Below, in pieces: positions 44,738-53,011 of a stretch of DNA of 64,000 bases. A model generated the notes under the pieces. That model was not told the origin of the DNA. It ran no database searches and was given only the letters and a program-made list of their open reading frames with translations. Where the stretch lies: positions 62,001-126,000 of the forward strand of contig NZ_JXYA01000032.1 in the NCBI RefSeq assembly GCF_000967655.1, read 5' to 3'. Within the stretch, counting starts at the first letter, position 1. Each line of letters begins with the position of its first letter. Made by a program: the position numbers and the translations under genes. The DNA is from Pseudoalteromonas rubra (GTDB taxonomy: Bacteria; Pseudomonadota; Gammaproteobacteria; Enterobacterales; Alteromonadaceae).

Positions 44738-47551
44738 ATGTTAAATAATAAAGTAACAAAAGCGGTTCGCTTAGCGATCGCGTTTGGTGCTGTTTCAGCA
44801 ACTTCGTTTGCAGCTAATGCTGAGCAAGGCGAAGAGAAAATGGAAAAGATTGAGATCACCGGTTCTGCTATCAAGCGTACAGATCTGGAAGGTGCTCTGC
44901 CTATCGATGTAATCGACGCGTCTGATATCGCAAAATCTGGTGTTACAAGCGTGCCAGACCTAGTTGCAAACCTGCCTGCGATGCAGGGCTTTACTGCTGC
45001 TGGTGAGTCAGTAGGTGGTGGCGGTGGTGGTATTCAAACTGCTTCACTTCGTAACTTAGGTGCTGAATATACGCTGGTTCTTGTTAACGGTCGTCGTATG
45101 GCGTCATCAGACTCTGGTTCAAGCATCGACATCAACTCAATTCCTCTATCTGCGATTAAGCGCGTTGAAATCCTGAAAGACGGTGCTTCAGCGCTGTATG
45201 GTTCAGACGCTATCGCGGGTGTTGTTAACTTCATTCTTAAAGATGACGTGCAAAGCACGACTGTAAGCGCGCGTTACGACAAGCCTTCTGATACATCTAG
45301 CTCAAACTTCTCAATCACGACAGGTTTCGGTGATTTAGACAGCGATGGCTTTAACATCATGGCAAGCTATAGCCGTGATGACCAGGATAACCTACGCTCA
45401 GTTGACCGTGACTTTGCGAAAACAGGTTTTGTAGAGTTTGAGCATGCTGGTCAAAACTTAGTTGCAATCGCAGGTTCTTCAAACGCGATTCCTGGTAACG
45501 CGTATGTTAGATACTATGAGCGTGATGAAGCGGGCGCGTATGTACTGGACGATGAGGGTGAGCGTAAGACTAAAACTTATTCACTGAACCCATATAAAGA
45601 AGCGAACGGTTCATGTCACACAACCAGTGCACCATCTGGTAACGCATGTCAGTTTGACTACACCAGCACACTGGAAATTCAGCCTGAAAGCACTCGTGAT
45701 AACTTGTTCCTACAAGCTGTTGCTACTGTGACTGAAGACATGGAAGCTTATGTTACAGCTTCTGCCTCTAAGTTTGAGATGACAACACGCATCGCGCCAT
45801 ACCCAACTGGTGGTTTCTCACTTGATGAAAACAGTGCGCTGGTACAAGACAATGTAATCAAATACCTGCCAGACAACGTTAAGGCTGACATGGTAGAAGG
45901 CGGTGTATCTGCTCGCTGGCGTGTGCTGCCAGGTGGCAACCGTACTGATGAGTACAGCACAACAACGAACCATATCGTTGCTGGTCTGCGCGGTGAATTT
46001 AACGAATGGTCTTACGACTTTGCTGTTACAAGCTCAGGTGCTGAGCGTGAGCAGGTCCGTATAACTGGCTACCCTCTGGAAAAAGAGTTCATGGAGCTGG
46101 TAACGTCAGGTACAGTCAATATTTTCGAAGCGCCTGAAAATCTGTCTGACGAGCAAAACAAAATGGTTGCTGACACTATGTTCGGTGGGCTGTGGGAAAC
46201 AACAGACACTGATTTGTTAGCGATTGAAGGTAAAACATCAGGCGCTATCGCAGAGCTAGATGCAGGTACTGTTTACCTGGGTGTTGGTTTTGACTACCGT
46301 CAGTCAAGCTACTCACTGACCAACGGTGAAGGCCAGAACGCTGAAATCGTGCTGTTCGAATCTGCGGGTACTGAGTTCGACCTGGAGCGTGACAGCTACG
46401 GTGCATTTGCCGAAGTGATTGTGCCAGTAATGGAGAATCTGGAAGTGACTGGTTCACTGCGTTACGACGAAATCGGTGAAATCACTGACTCAAAACGTAC
46501 TGGTAACCAGACTGTAAACGACAGTGCTGATGATACAACTTACAAAGTAAGTATCTCTTACCGTCCAACTGACGAGCTATTGCTACGTGCAAGCTATGGT
46601 ACAGGCTTTAAAGCTGCAACCATGCGTCAAATCGCGGCTCCTCGTCTTGAGTTCGGTGTAACAGCATCTCCATACGATTGTCCAGCTGGTCTTGCCCCTG
46701 AAAAGGCTCGTTACTGCCACCAGGACAAGCTGCAGTATGATGTTTACCGTGAAGGTGAGAAAGATCTTCAGCCAGAAACGTCTAAGCAATACACTTTCGG
46801 TTTCGTATGGGCGGGTGACACAGGCACAAGCTTCGGCCTTGACTACTGGAACATCGAGATGGAGAACGAAGTTCGCCGTCTGACTCAGAACCAAATCTTC
46901 GGTGACCCGGTCACTTATGATGAGCTGTTCACAACTAAAGTTGACCGTGGTACAGGTAACACAGTACTTGCTATCATTCAGCCTGCACGTAACGTTGGTC
47001 AATCTCGTACTTCTGGTATCGACTGGCACGTAGATTTCACTACTAACTTCTCGTTTGGTGAGCTGAAGTCTAGCCTGATGGGTACATACATGATTGAAGA
47101 CGAAAGTCTGCGTGTAGGTACAACTGACGTATGGGATACCAGCCTGGGTAAAGTGGGTACTGATGAAGAAGTTGCATTCCGCAACATCATCAACTTCAAC
47201 AATACCTTAACTCACGGTGACTTCACGCACAGCCTGAACCTTAAGGCGCGCAGCGGTTACACTGATGCATCTGCAGACGTAAGCTTCTACGTTGCTAAAG
47301 CAGACGACTGGGATTCTGCGGTAGACGGTAGTGTTATCCAGAAGCACGTTCCGGTATACATGACGTTCGACTACCGCCTGGCATATGCTTTCGGTGACAA
47401 CGCAAATGTTGCATTCGGTATTAAGAACCTATTTGACAAAGAGCCTCCGTTCACTCTGAACGCGGCAGCTGGTCACCAGGTTGGTTACGACCCACGTTAC
47501 GCTGACGCATACGGTCGTACCTTCTACCTACAAGCAGATTACACTTTCTAA
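44738..47551 (+). CDS. TonB-dependent outer-membrane receptor (second of three)
   Basis: This 937-residue protein has a signal peptide (MLNNKVTKAVRLAIAFG...), a TonB-box-like EKMEKIEITGSAIKR start, a plug (KRVEILKDGASALYGSDAIAGVVNFILKDD) and a 22-strand barrel ending in ADYTF. It is similar to receptors 1 and 3, and the three probably arose by duplication. Its codons are strongly biased to GGT, CGT and AAC-type preferred codons, as in highly expressed outer-membrane proteins. Substrate unknown; a cysteine pair (DCPAGLAPEKARYC) may form a loop disulfide. It has its own terminator. Confidence 0.92.
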   Translation: MLNNKVTKAVRLAIAFGAVSATSFAANAEQGEEKMEKIEITGSAIKRTDLEGALPIDVIDASDIAKSGVTSVPDLVANLPAMQGFTAAGESVGGGGGGIQTASLRNLGAEYTLVLVNGRRMASSDSGSSIDINSIPLSAIKRVEILKDGASALYGSDAIAGVVNFILKDDVQSTTVSARYDKPSDTSSSNFSITTGFGDLDSDGFNIMASYSRDDQDNLRSVDRDFAKTGFVEFEHAGQNLVAIAGSSNAIPGNAYVRYYERDEAGAYVLDDEGERKTKTYSLNPYKEANGSCHTTSAPSGNACQFDYTSTLEIQPESTRDNLFLQAVATVTEDMEAYVTASASKFEMTTRIAPYPTGGFSLDENSALVQDNVIKYLPDNVKADMVEGGVSARWRVLPGGNRTDEYSTTTNHIVAGLRGEFNEWSYDFAVTSSGAEREQVRITGYPLEKEFMELVTSGTVNIFEAPENLSDEQNKMVADTMFGGLWETTDTDLLAIEGKTSGAIAELDAGTVYLGVGFDYRQSSYSLTNGEGQNAEIVLFESAGTEFDLERDSYGAFAEVIVPVMENLEVTGSLRYDEIGEITDSKRTGNQTVNDSADDTTYKVSISYRPTDELLLRASYGTGFKAATMRQIAAPRLEFGVTASPYDCPAGLAPEKARYCHQDKLQYDVYREGEKDLQPETSKQYTFGFVWAGDTGTSFGLDYWNIEMENEVRRLTQNQIFGDPVTYDELFTTKVDRGTGNTVLAIIQPARNVGQSRTSGIDWHVDFTTNFSFGELKSSLMGTYMIEDESLRVGTTDVWDTSLGKVGTDEEVAFRNIINFNNTLTHGDFTHSLNLKARSGYTDASADVSFYVAKADDWDSAVDGSVIQKHVPVYMTFDYRLAYAFGDNANVAFGIKNLFDKEPPFTLNAAAGHQVGYDPRYADAYGRTFYLQADYTF

Positions 47552-47580
47552 TTCTGCCTGATAAAGTAGATTTCTAACGA

Positions 47581-47607
47581 GCCCCTGCATTATGCAGGGG
47601 CTTTTTT
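47581..47607 (+). terminator. Terminator after TonB receptor 2
   Basis: The perfect nine-base stem GCCCCTGCA/TGCAGGGGC (loop TTA), followed by TTTTTT, lies 30 bp after the stop codon. Confidence 0.92.
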
Positions 47608-48058
47608 GTTGCATAAAAAGGTATTTTTAATTGTTTTGTTTAAAGCAATAATCAGTAACCCCTTGTTCTTCACTTCATCAACTCAACGTCGATTTTTCTA
47701 AACACCTTCAAAACGCCTTCAAAAATTTGAACAACAAAAACTTGAACAGCAGATATTGGGTGTGGCTATTCTGGAGCCGAAAAATGAGTGATCTCTCCTC
47801 TAAATCGCTTAAAAATCAACCTGTTTATGAGAGAGATAATTTAATGTGTGTAAACCATTGTTTTTAAAGTGATTTTTTGTTTCCTTTTTGGGTTTTTTGT
47901 TTCTATTTTAAAAAAGCTTGTTGACCTTTTGTTTTTCATGCGATTAGTATGTTTCACCAATATGGCTAAAAGTGTACTCACTTGTTACCCATATGAAGTT
48001 AAGAAAATACATAAAAACAATGCTTTAAAAGAAAAATTTAAAGCCAGGGAGAAAACAA
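47608..48058. other. T-rich leader region of TonB receptor 3
   Basis: About 450 bp without a clear gene. A T-rich tract occupies 47860-47945. A candidate promoter is TTGACC (47921) and TAGTAT (47945), 18 bases apart. The end carries CCAGGGAGAAAACAA before the receptor ATG. Confidence 0.4.
47921..47950 (+). promoter_or_regulatory. Candidate promoter of TonB receptor 3
   Basis: TTGACC (47921-47926) and TAGTAT (47945-47950) are separated by 18 bases, about 110 bp before the receptor start. It was found by inspection only. Confidence 0.35.
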
Positions 48059-50872
48059 ATGTTAAATAGCAAGATCTCGAAGGCAGTGCGTTTAGCACTT
48101 GCATTTGGTTCTGCTTCTACAGTTGCATTTGCTACGCAAGTACAAGCTGAAGAAGAAGGCGCAAAAGAAGTTGAACGTATTCAGGTTACTGGTTCTCGTA
48201 TCAGCCGTACTGATATGGAAACAGCTACACCGGTAACTGTATTCACAGCCGTTGAAATCGAAAAAACGGGTGTATCAACTGTTGCTGAATTCCTGCGTAA
48301 CAGCGCAGCATCAGGTGGTTTTAACGAATCTCAAACACTAAACCAGTCTGCTGGTGCGTCTTCGATTGGTCTACGCGGTTTTGATTCTAGCTATACTCTG
48401 GTACTATTAAACGGCCGTCGTATTGCTAAAAACTCAGCTGGCGGCGTATTCACCGATGTTAACCAAATTCCAATGGCGGCGGTTGAGCGTATCGACGTAC
48501 TACCTGACGGTGCATCTGCCGTATACGGTTCAGATGCGGTAGCGGGTGTTGTTAACGTTATCACTAAAAAAGATTATCAGGGCGTAGAAGCAAAAGCGAA
48601 ATACGGTCTGGCAACTGAGCACAGAGATGGTGAAGAACTTCAGTTCTCACTGACTGCTGGTGCTTCTAGCGACAAAACTAACATTTTGTTTGCACTAGAT
48701 TATTTCGAACGTCGTCCTATCATGGCAAAAGACCGTGAGATGGGTGGTACAGCCTTTATCGAAGGACAAGAAGGTGGTGAAGGCCGCTCTAACTACGGTG
48801 TGCCTGGTTTCCTAGGTCTAAATGCTGGTTCTGCTCCGGATTCAGGTGATGATAAAGTATGGGCTGACTGTCCAGAAAGCAACATCAGATCGAACGGTAA
48901 GTGTGCTTATGACTTTGCACCTTTATACACTTTCCAGCCACAAAGTGACCGCCAGTCAATTATGACTACGATTACACACCAGTGGAGCGATAACCTGACT
49001 CTGGACTCGCAGTTCCGTTATTCTCGTGCTTATACGCTGAGCTCGAACGCCCCTGCGCCAGGTGAGGCTGATGTATCTCAGAGCCCGTATCTTAAAGACT
49101 TCCTAATGAATGATCGTTACAAAGACAATCCTGAATTGGGCGCTAAGATTGCTGATGAGATTGCAAATGGTACGAAATATATCGACGAAAATGGTAATGA
49201 GCAAACTGCTAGTGCCTATGTTGGTCGTCGTTACCTGGACTTCCCAAATCGTGAAAAAGACAATACAAACGAAACATTTGAAGCAGTCGTTGGTTTTGAA
49301 TATCTGATTAACGATGATTGGGTTGTAGATTATGATCTTGGTTTTGCTCGCCTGACTAACCGTCAGATTGGTAAACGAGGCCAGTTGCTGCGCAGCGAGT
49401 TAGCTGCTGCATTTAACGACGGTACGTTGAACCCGTTCAAGATCAATGACTGTAACTCTGCAGAGCTAAAAGACTTCTGTGAAGGTCTTCAAACGTCTAT
49501 CCACAGAACATCTGAATATGAAGTGTCGTTCAGTAGTGCGACTTTATCTGGCCTGACAAACTGGGAATTACCAGGTGGCGTAGTAGGTGTTGCTGCTGGT
49601 ATCGATTATCGTCGTGAAAGCTATCTTGACCGTTCTGATCCGGCTTCTGTTGCTAGTCAGGTAATCGGTGGCGCTGGTTCTAATGGTGGCGGTTTCATGA
49701 AAAATGAAGCTGTATTCGTGGAGCTTTCTCTTCCGGTTATTGAGGACCTAGAGCTGAGTCTGGCGGCACGTCAGGATAAAGCTGACTGGGGTGTTGACGA
49801 TGCTTCGGAGTCTACTTACTCAGTGAAAGCATCTTATCGCGTACTTGACTCTCTGATGTTACGTGCCTCTTGGGGTACTGGCTTTAAAGCACCAGGTCTT
49901 GATGATCTGTACACTGCTACTTCAGAAGGTGTACGAAATGGTGTGGTTGATACAACGCTGTGTAATGCTGCAAGAGCTGCCGGTAATCCAGATAGCTCGG
50001 ATTGTAACGGTACAGAAATCAACTCTAAGTCTGGTGGTAACATTAACTTACAGCCAGAAACATCAGATTCTTACAACATTGGTGTAGTTTGGGATGTGAC
50101 TGACGAGTTGGCACTAACTGTTGACTACTGGTCACTGGAAATCGAGAACATCATTGATGAACTGTCTGTTCAGGACATCCTCGCTGCCGAAGCGGTAGGT
50201 GACCCTGCGGTTGCTGGCCTGGTTATTCGTAACTCTTCAGGCCGTCTGGATGATGGTTTACGCCAAGGTTATGTACAGTCAAACTATCAAAACTTATCAA
50301 GTGCAGATGCTAAAGGTATTAACTATAACCTGACTTATGCAACTGAGCTTAGTTTTGGTGCGCTGTCTACTAACCTGCGTTTTGAGCAATACTTAGAGCA
50401 AAACCGTCAGTCAAACGCGGTTCAACCGCTGTGTGACCAAACGGGTAAGCGTACAGTGGATGCTGAGTACGAGTTCCGCCTGAACCTTGGCGCAACGCTT
50501 GAGACGGGTGATTTCACAACATCAGTGAATGTTCGCTACTTGCCTGGTTACGACCAGTACGACCGTTTCGATACAGAAAACAAAACGTGTAATGCAATCG
50601 GTCACTACGATGTTGAGACAGAAATTGACCCAGAAACTAATGCAACAACATACCTGAATTATGGTCGACCGCAGAAGATTGATGATTACATCGAATTTGA
50701 CGTAACAACGGCTTATCATATCAACGATAAGAACAAGGTAACTGTGGGTATTCGTAACTTGTTTGACGAACAACCTCCGTTCAGCCAAGTTGATGACTGG
50801 CCTTTCTATGACCAGGATGTATACAACAACATTGGTCGTTTCTTATACGTACAGTATGACATCAAGTTCTAA
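48059..50872 (+). CDS. TonB-dependent outer-membrane receptor (third of three)
   Basis: This 937-residue protein has the signal peptide MLNSKISKAVRLALAFGSAST..., a TonB-box-like KEVERIQVTGSRISR, a plug (ERIDVLPDGASAVYGSDAVAGVVNVITKK) and a barrel ending in QYDIKF. Extracellular loops hold several Cys pairs (DCPESNIRSNGKC, NDCNSAELKDFC). It is a paralogue of the two preceding receptors. An 11-base-pair hairpin with a T-run separates it from the oxygenase-like gene only 57 bp on, so it may share a partly terminated transcript with that gene and the lipoprotein. Confidence 0.92.
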   Translation: MLNSKISKAVRLALAFGSASTVAFATQVQAEEEGAKEVERIQVTGSRISRTDMETATPVTVFTAVEIEKTGVSTVAEFLRNSAASGGFNESQTLNQSAGASSIGLRGFDSSYTLVLLNGRRIAKNSAGGVFTDVNQIPMAAVERIDVLPDGASAVYGSDAVAGVVNVITKKDYQGVEAKAKYGLATEHRDGEELQFSLTAGASSDKTNILFALDYFERRPIMAKDREMGGTAFIEGQEGGEGRSNYGVPGFLGLNAGSAPDSGDDKVWADCPESNIRSNGKCAYDFAPLYTFQPQSDRQSIMTTITHQWSDNLTLDSQFRYSRAYTLSSNAPAPGEADVSQSPYLKDFLMNDRYKDNPELGAKIADEIANGTKYIDENGNEQTASAYVGRRYLDFPNREKDNTNETFEAVVGFEYLINDDWVVDYDLGFARLTNRQIGKRGQLLRSELAAAFNDGTLNPFKINDCNSAELKDFCEGLQTSIHRTSEYEVSFSSATLSGLTNWELPGGVVGVAAGIDYRRESYLDRSDPASVASQVIGGAGSNGGGFMKNEAVFVELSLPVIEDLELSLAARQDKADWGVDDASESTYSVKASYRVLDSLMLRASWGTGFKAPGLDDLYTATSEGVRNGVVDTTLCNAARAAGNPDSSDCNGTEINSKSGGNINLQPETSDSYNIGVVWDVTDELALTVDYWSLEIENIIDELSVQDILAAEAVGDPAVAGLVIRNSSGRLDDGLRQGYVQSNYQNLSSADAKGINYNLTYATELSFGALSTNLRFEQYLEQNRQSNAVQPLCDQTGKRTVDAEYEFRLNLGATLETGDFTTSVNVRYLPGYDQYDRFDTENKTCNAIGHYDVETEIDPETNATTYLNYGRPQKIDDYIEFDVTTAYHINDKNKVTVGIRNLFDEQPPFSQVDDWPFYDQDVYNNIGRFLYVQYDIKF

Positions 50873-50895
50873 TTTAAAAATTAGTTAAACTGAGG

Positions 50896-50925
50896 AAAGA
50901 GCGCATTATATGCGCTCTTTTTATT
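50896..50925 (+). terminator. Terminator between TonB receptor 3 and the oxygenase-like gene
   Basis: The perfect stem AAAGAGCGCAT/ATGCGCTCTTT (loop TAT) is followed by T-rich sequence. It ends just before the next ATG (50930). Some read-through would set a low level of the downstream genes. Confidence 0.85.
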
Positions 50926-50929
50926 TATT

Positions 50930-51592
50930 ATGAAGATAAATGCAAAACCCAGAATTTGCTTTGCAACCCCCGTTTTAGAGGGGGAATTAACGGGCGTAGA
51001 AGAGTTAAATAAAGGGCTGACACAGCTATTTTTCTCATTGGAGAAGGAAGGCTATAGAAACCTGACTCGGATCAATACCACGCAGGGGGATATTTACGAT
51101 AGCCCAGGCGATTTATTCTCTCTCACGCACTACCCAGAAATAGCTGAAATTAAGCAGCACATGAACGGTGTGCTGACTTCCTGGATACTTGAGACAGGCA
51201 AGATGACTCGTGCTGAATTAAGTCAGCTTCATTTTGAGATTGAATCCTGGTTTCATATTACCCGCTACGGAGGCACCAAAACATTGCATGATCATGGTCA
51301 ATGTTCCTGGTCAATGATCTATTATGTGGATGCTGGTGATCCACCACCACCGGAATTTCCAAGAAGTGGCTTTTTACAAATATACGACCCAAGGCGGATC
51401 CAAATGAACCCCTATGATAAGGGATTTTCGAACTTTAAACCCACCTTCGACTATGGTGGTTTTTCAGTTGCACCTTATTCTGGCAAGTTCGTTGTTTTTC
51501 CGGGTTACTTACAACATGAAGTCTTGACATATTTTGGAAATAAGCCCAGGATAATGATAGCAATCAATTGCTTAATTAGAGAAAGGACTTAA
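50930..51592 (+). CDS. 2-oxoglutarate/Fe(II) oxygenase-like protein
   Basis: This 220-residue soluble protein resembles the small putative 2OG-Fe(II) oxygenases often found beside TonB receptors in marine and Caulobacter-type bacteria. It has a beta-helix core with candidate iron ligands in TLHDHGQCSWS (HxD-like) and FPGYLQHEV (distal His), and an Arg in KPRIMIAIN that could bind 2-oxoglutarate. PRSGFLQIYDPR is typical of the family. The substrate is unknown. It follows receptor 3 closely and is followed after 2 bp by a lipoprotein gene. The ATG lies within the hairpin/T-run region and has a weak ribosome site. Confidence 0.7.
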   Translation: MKINAKPRICFATPVLEGELTGVEELNKGLTQLFFSLEKEGYRNLTRINTTQGDIYDSPGDLFSLTHYPEIAEIKQHMNGVLTSWILETGKMTRAELSQLHFEIESWFHITRYGGTKTLHDHGQCSWSMIYYVDAGDPPPPEFPRSGFLQIYDPRRIQMNPYDKGFSNFKPTFDYGGFSVAPYSGKFVVFPGYLQHEVLTYFGNKPRIMIAINCLIRERT

Positions 51593-51594
51593 TA

Positions 51595-51870
51595 ATGAAA
51601 ATAAATAAGATTATATTGGGATTATCTATACTATTTAGTTTAACTGCCTGCCAGATGTCAGAAGGGGCAAAGCAGTCAAAGCAAGACGAGCGGGCGGAGC
51701 TGGCTAAGGTAGAAAAAGATAAAAATTATATCTGCCGAACCGTGAAGAAAACAGGCTCGAATATGTATACTCGTCGTTGTATTACCAAAGAAGCACATCA
51801 AAGAGAAAAAGAAAGCGCACATAATGCTATGTCCGAGCTCAACCGGAGCTGGAATAAGAACGGTGGGTAA
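51595..51870 (+). CDS. Small lipoprotein of unknown function
   Basis: This 91-residue protein has a lipoprotein signal ending in LTAC (Cys about 19). The mature part is a short charged helix, a YICRTVKKTGSNMYTRRC segment with two Cys that could form a disulfide, and a basic tail. The start is 2 bp after the oxygenase-like stop. Similar small lipoproteins are found near TonB receptors, but I cannot assign a role. Confidence 0.75.
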   Translation: MKINKIILGLSILFSLTACQMSEGAKQSKQDERAELAKVEKDKNYICRTVKKTGSNMYTRRCITKEAHQREKESAHNAMSELNRSWNKNGG

Positions 51871-51977
51871 TAATTATTTAGCGTAATTAGTATTTTATAT
51901 TTCTGAGCCAAAGACGTATATGGTAAAGGGTGGTTTCTATTAAGGAATTACTGAATTTATAAAATAGCTTGCTTTTT

Positions 51978-52006
51978 AAAAGGGCCGGATCAGGCCCTTT
52001 TATAAT
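51978..52006 (+). terminator. Terminator after the oxygenase/lipoprotein genes
   Basis: The perfect stem AAAAGGGCC/GGCCCTTTT with a six-base loop, followed by T-rich bases, lies 107 bp after the lipoprotein stop. Confidence 0.85.
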
Positions 52007-52024
52007 TTAGTCGTTTTAATACAG

Positions 52025-52500
52025 TTAATTCTTATAGCAGGCTGTAGCTGCATCCGTTCTCCTCCAGGCACAATCCACATATAATATTAAATGCCGAGAA
52101 GGATACCCTGGAAAGTGTGCAGGGCAACTTCGATTGAGGGCCTTACGGATTCTCGTCAGTATTCTCGGTCAGTCAATGCTCGTGTATGAACGCACGCCTT
52201 CGCTTTTGCTCAATACAACTCGCCTAAGCCCCTCCAATTGTTCTTTGTTAAACTGGCCATTATCTTGCCTGATAAATGCATACCACTCACAGGCTACCTG
52301 TGCGGGCTATTGAAATACTGGTAAACGTCATTTTTATAAATCCAAGTAAAAGGCCTCACGGATAGGCGAACTTCAAAGGCTGATTGGTGTCATGTTGCCC
52401 TAAAAAGCTTTAATAAAGCACTCAGGGTATTGGCCACTAATCTTCCCACAGATTTGCTAAAGAGGTAGACGACGAAGCGATTATGTTTTGGCAGAGGAGT
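52025..52500 (-). pseudogene. Probable decayed gene of unknown family
   Basis: On the minus strand a coherent protein-like reading runs from about 52500 to a TAA at 52025-52027. It is broken by an in-frame TGA (52392-52390), a frameshift near 52297 and another TGA (52171-52169). Pieces such as FEVRLSVRPFTWIYKND, EQLEGLRRVVLSKSEGVRSY and FPGYPSRHLILYVDCAWRR look like real coding sequence. I do not recognise the family. It could be a remnant left by recombination beside the peptide gene; chance open frames are the alternative. Confidence 0.35.
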
Positions 52501-52773
52501 AATTACGATGGGCGATACGTGAATACATGGGCTTGGAAGACCTCAATTATTAAGGGTCCCTTAGAGCCGAAATTAGCGTTTTTCTATGAAAAAAATCATA
52601 AATCTGTTCTGTCAGATTGACGCTTTAGTGTTTTTTTGTTAATTTTAACCCGCCTTATTTGCAAAAAGGTTTTTATTTTGAGGTTCATTGCGTCTCATTT
52701 GTTATTAAATTAACACTTGAGTAGTGGAGGTGGTGGGCTCAGTTTAGAGAAGTTTTAACTAAAGGAATTAACT
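52501..52773. other. Upstream region of the double-glycine peptide gene
   Basis: No gene is assigned. A short plus-strand frame from 52441 to TGA 52618-52620 is weak and conflicts with the decayed minus-strand gene. The last part is A/T-rich and ends in an AAAGGA ribosome site (52761-52766) for the peptide. Confidence 0.4.
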
Positions 52774-52911
52774 ATGAAAATCAATCTTAAGAAAAAGACG
52801 ATTAAGTCTTTGTCATACCCAGAACAGTCATTAGATAAAGACCAAACCAAGAAAATCGGCGGTGCTGCATCAGGCATGAGCTGGTGTACTTTAATATGCA
52901 CTATACCATAG
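52774..52911 (+). CDS. Small double-glycine peptide precursor (45 aa), candidate bacteriocin/RiPP-like
   Basis: The 45-codon frame starts at ATG 52774 behind AAAGGA and ends in TAG at 52909-52911. The N-terminal part is a lysine-rich leader (MKINLKKKTIKSLS) ending in KKIGG at 26-30, the cut signature of C39-peptidase ABC exporters. The predicted core, AASGMSWCTLICTIP, has two Cys in CxxxC spacing plus Ser, Thr and Trp. The cysteines suit a disulfide, thioether or other modification. A terminator follows at once, so it is a one-gene unit. No exporter or modifying enzyme lies beside it in the window. The closeness of an oxygenase-like gene may be chance. Confidence 0.6.
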   Translation: MKINLKKKTIKSLSYPEQSLDKDQTKKIGGAASGMSWCTLICTIP

Positions 52912-52936
52912 GCTGCAGGTTTTAAATTTATTATAT

Positions 52937-52972
52937 GGCGCATTCAATATTAAGATGAAATGCGCCTTTTAT
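52937..52972 (+). terminator. Terminator of the peptide gene
   Basis: GGCGCATT (52937-52944) pairs with AATGCGCC (52959-52966), followed by TTTTATATTTT. It also lies near the convergent end of hrpB. Confidence 0.85.
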
Positions 52973-53011
52973 ATTTTAAACCTCTTTTTATGTGTTTCTA
53001 TTTTTGTCTTA

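Noticed and set aside
52441..52620. Plus-strand gene of about 60 codons
   Set aside because: It has no start codon with a ribosome site, no recognisable domain, and overlaps the decayed minus-strand reading.
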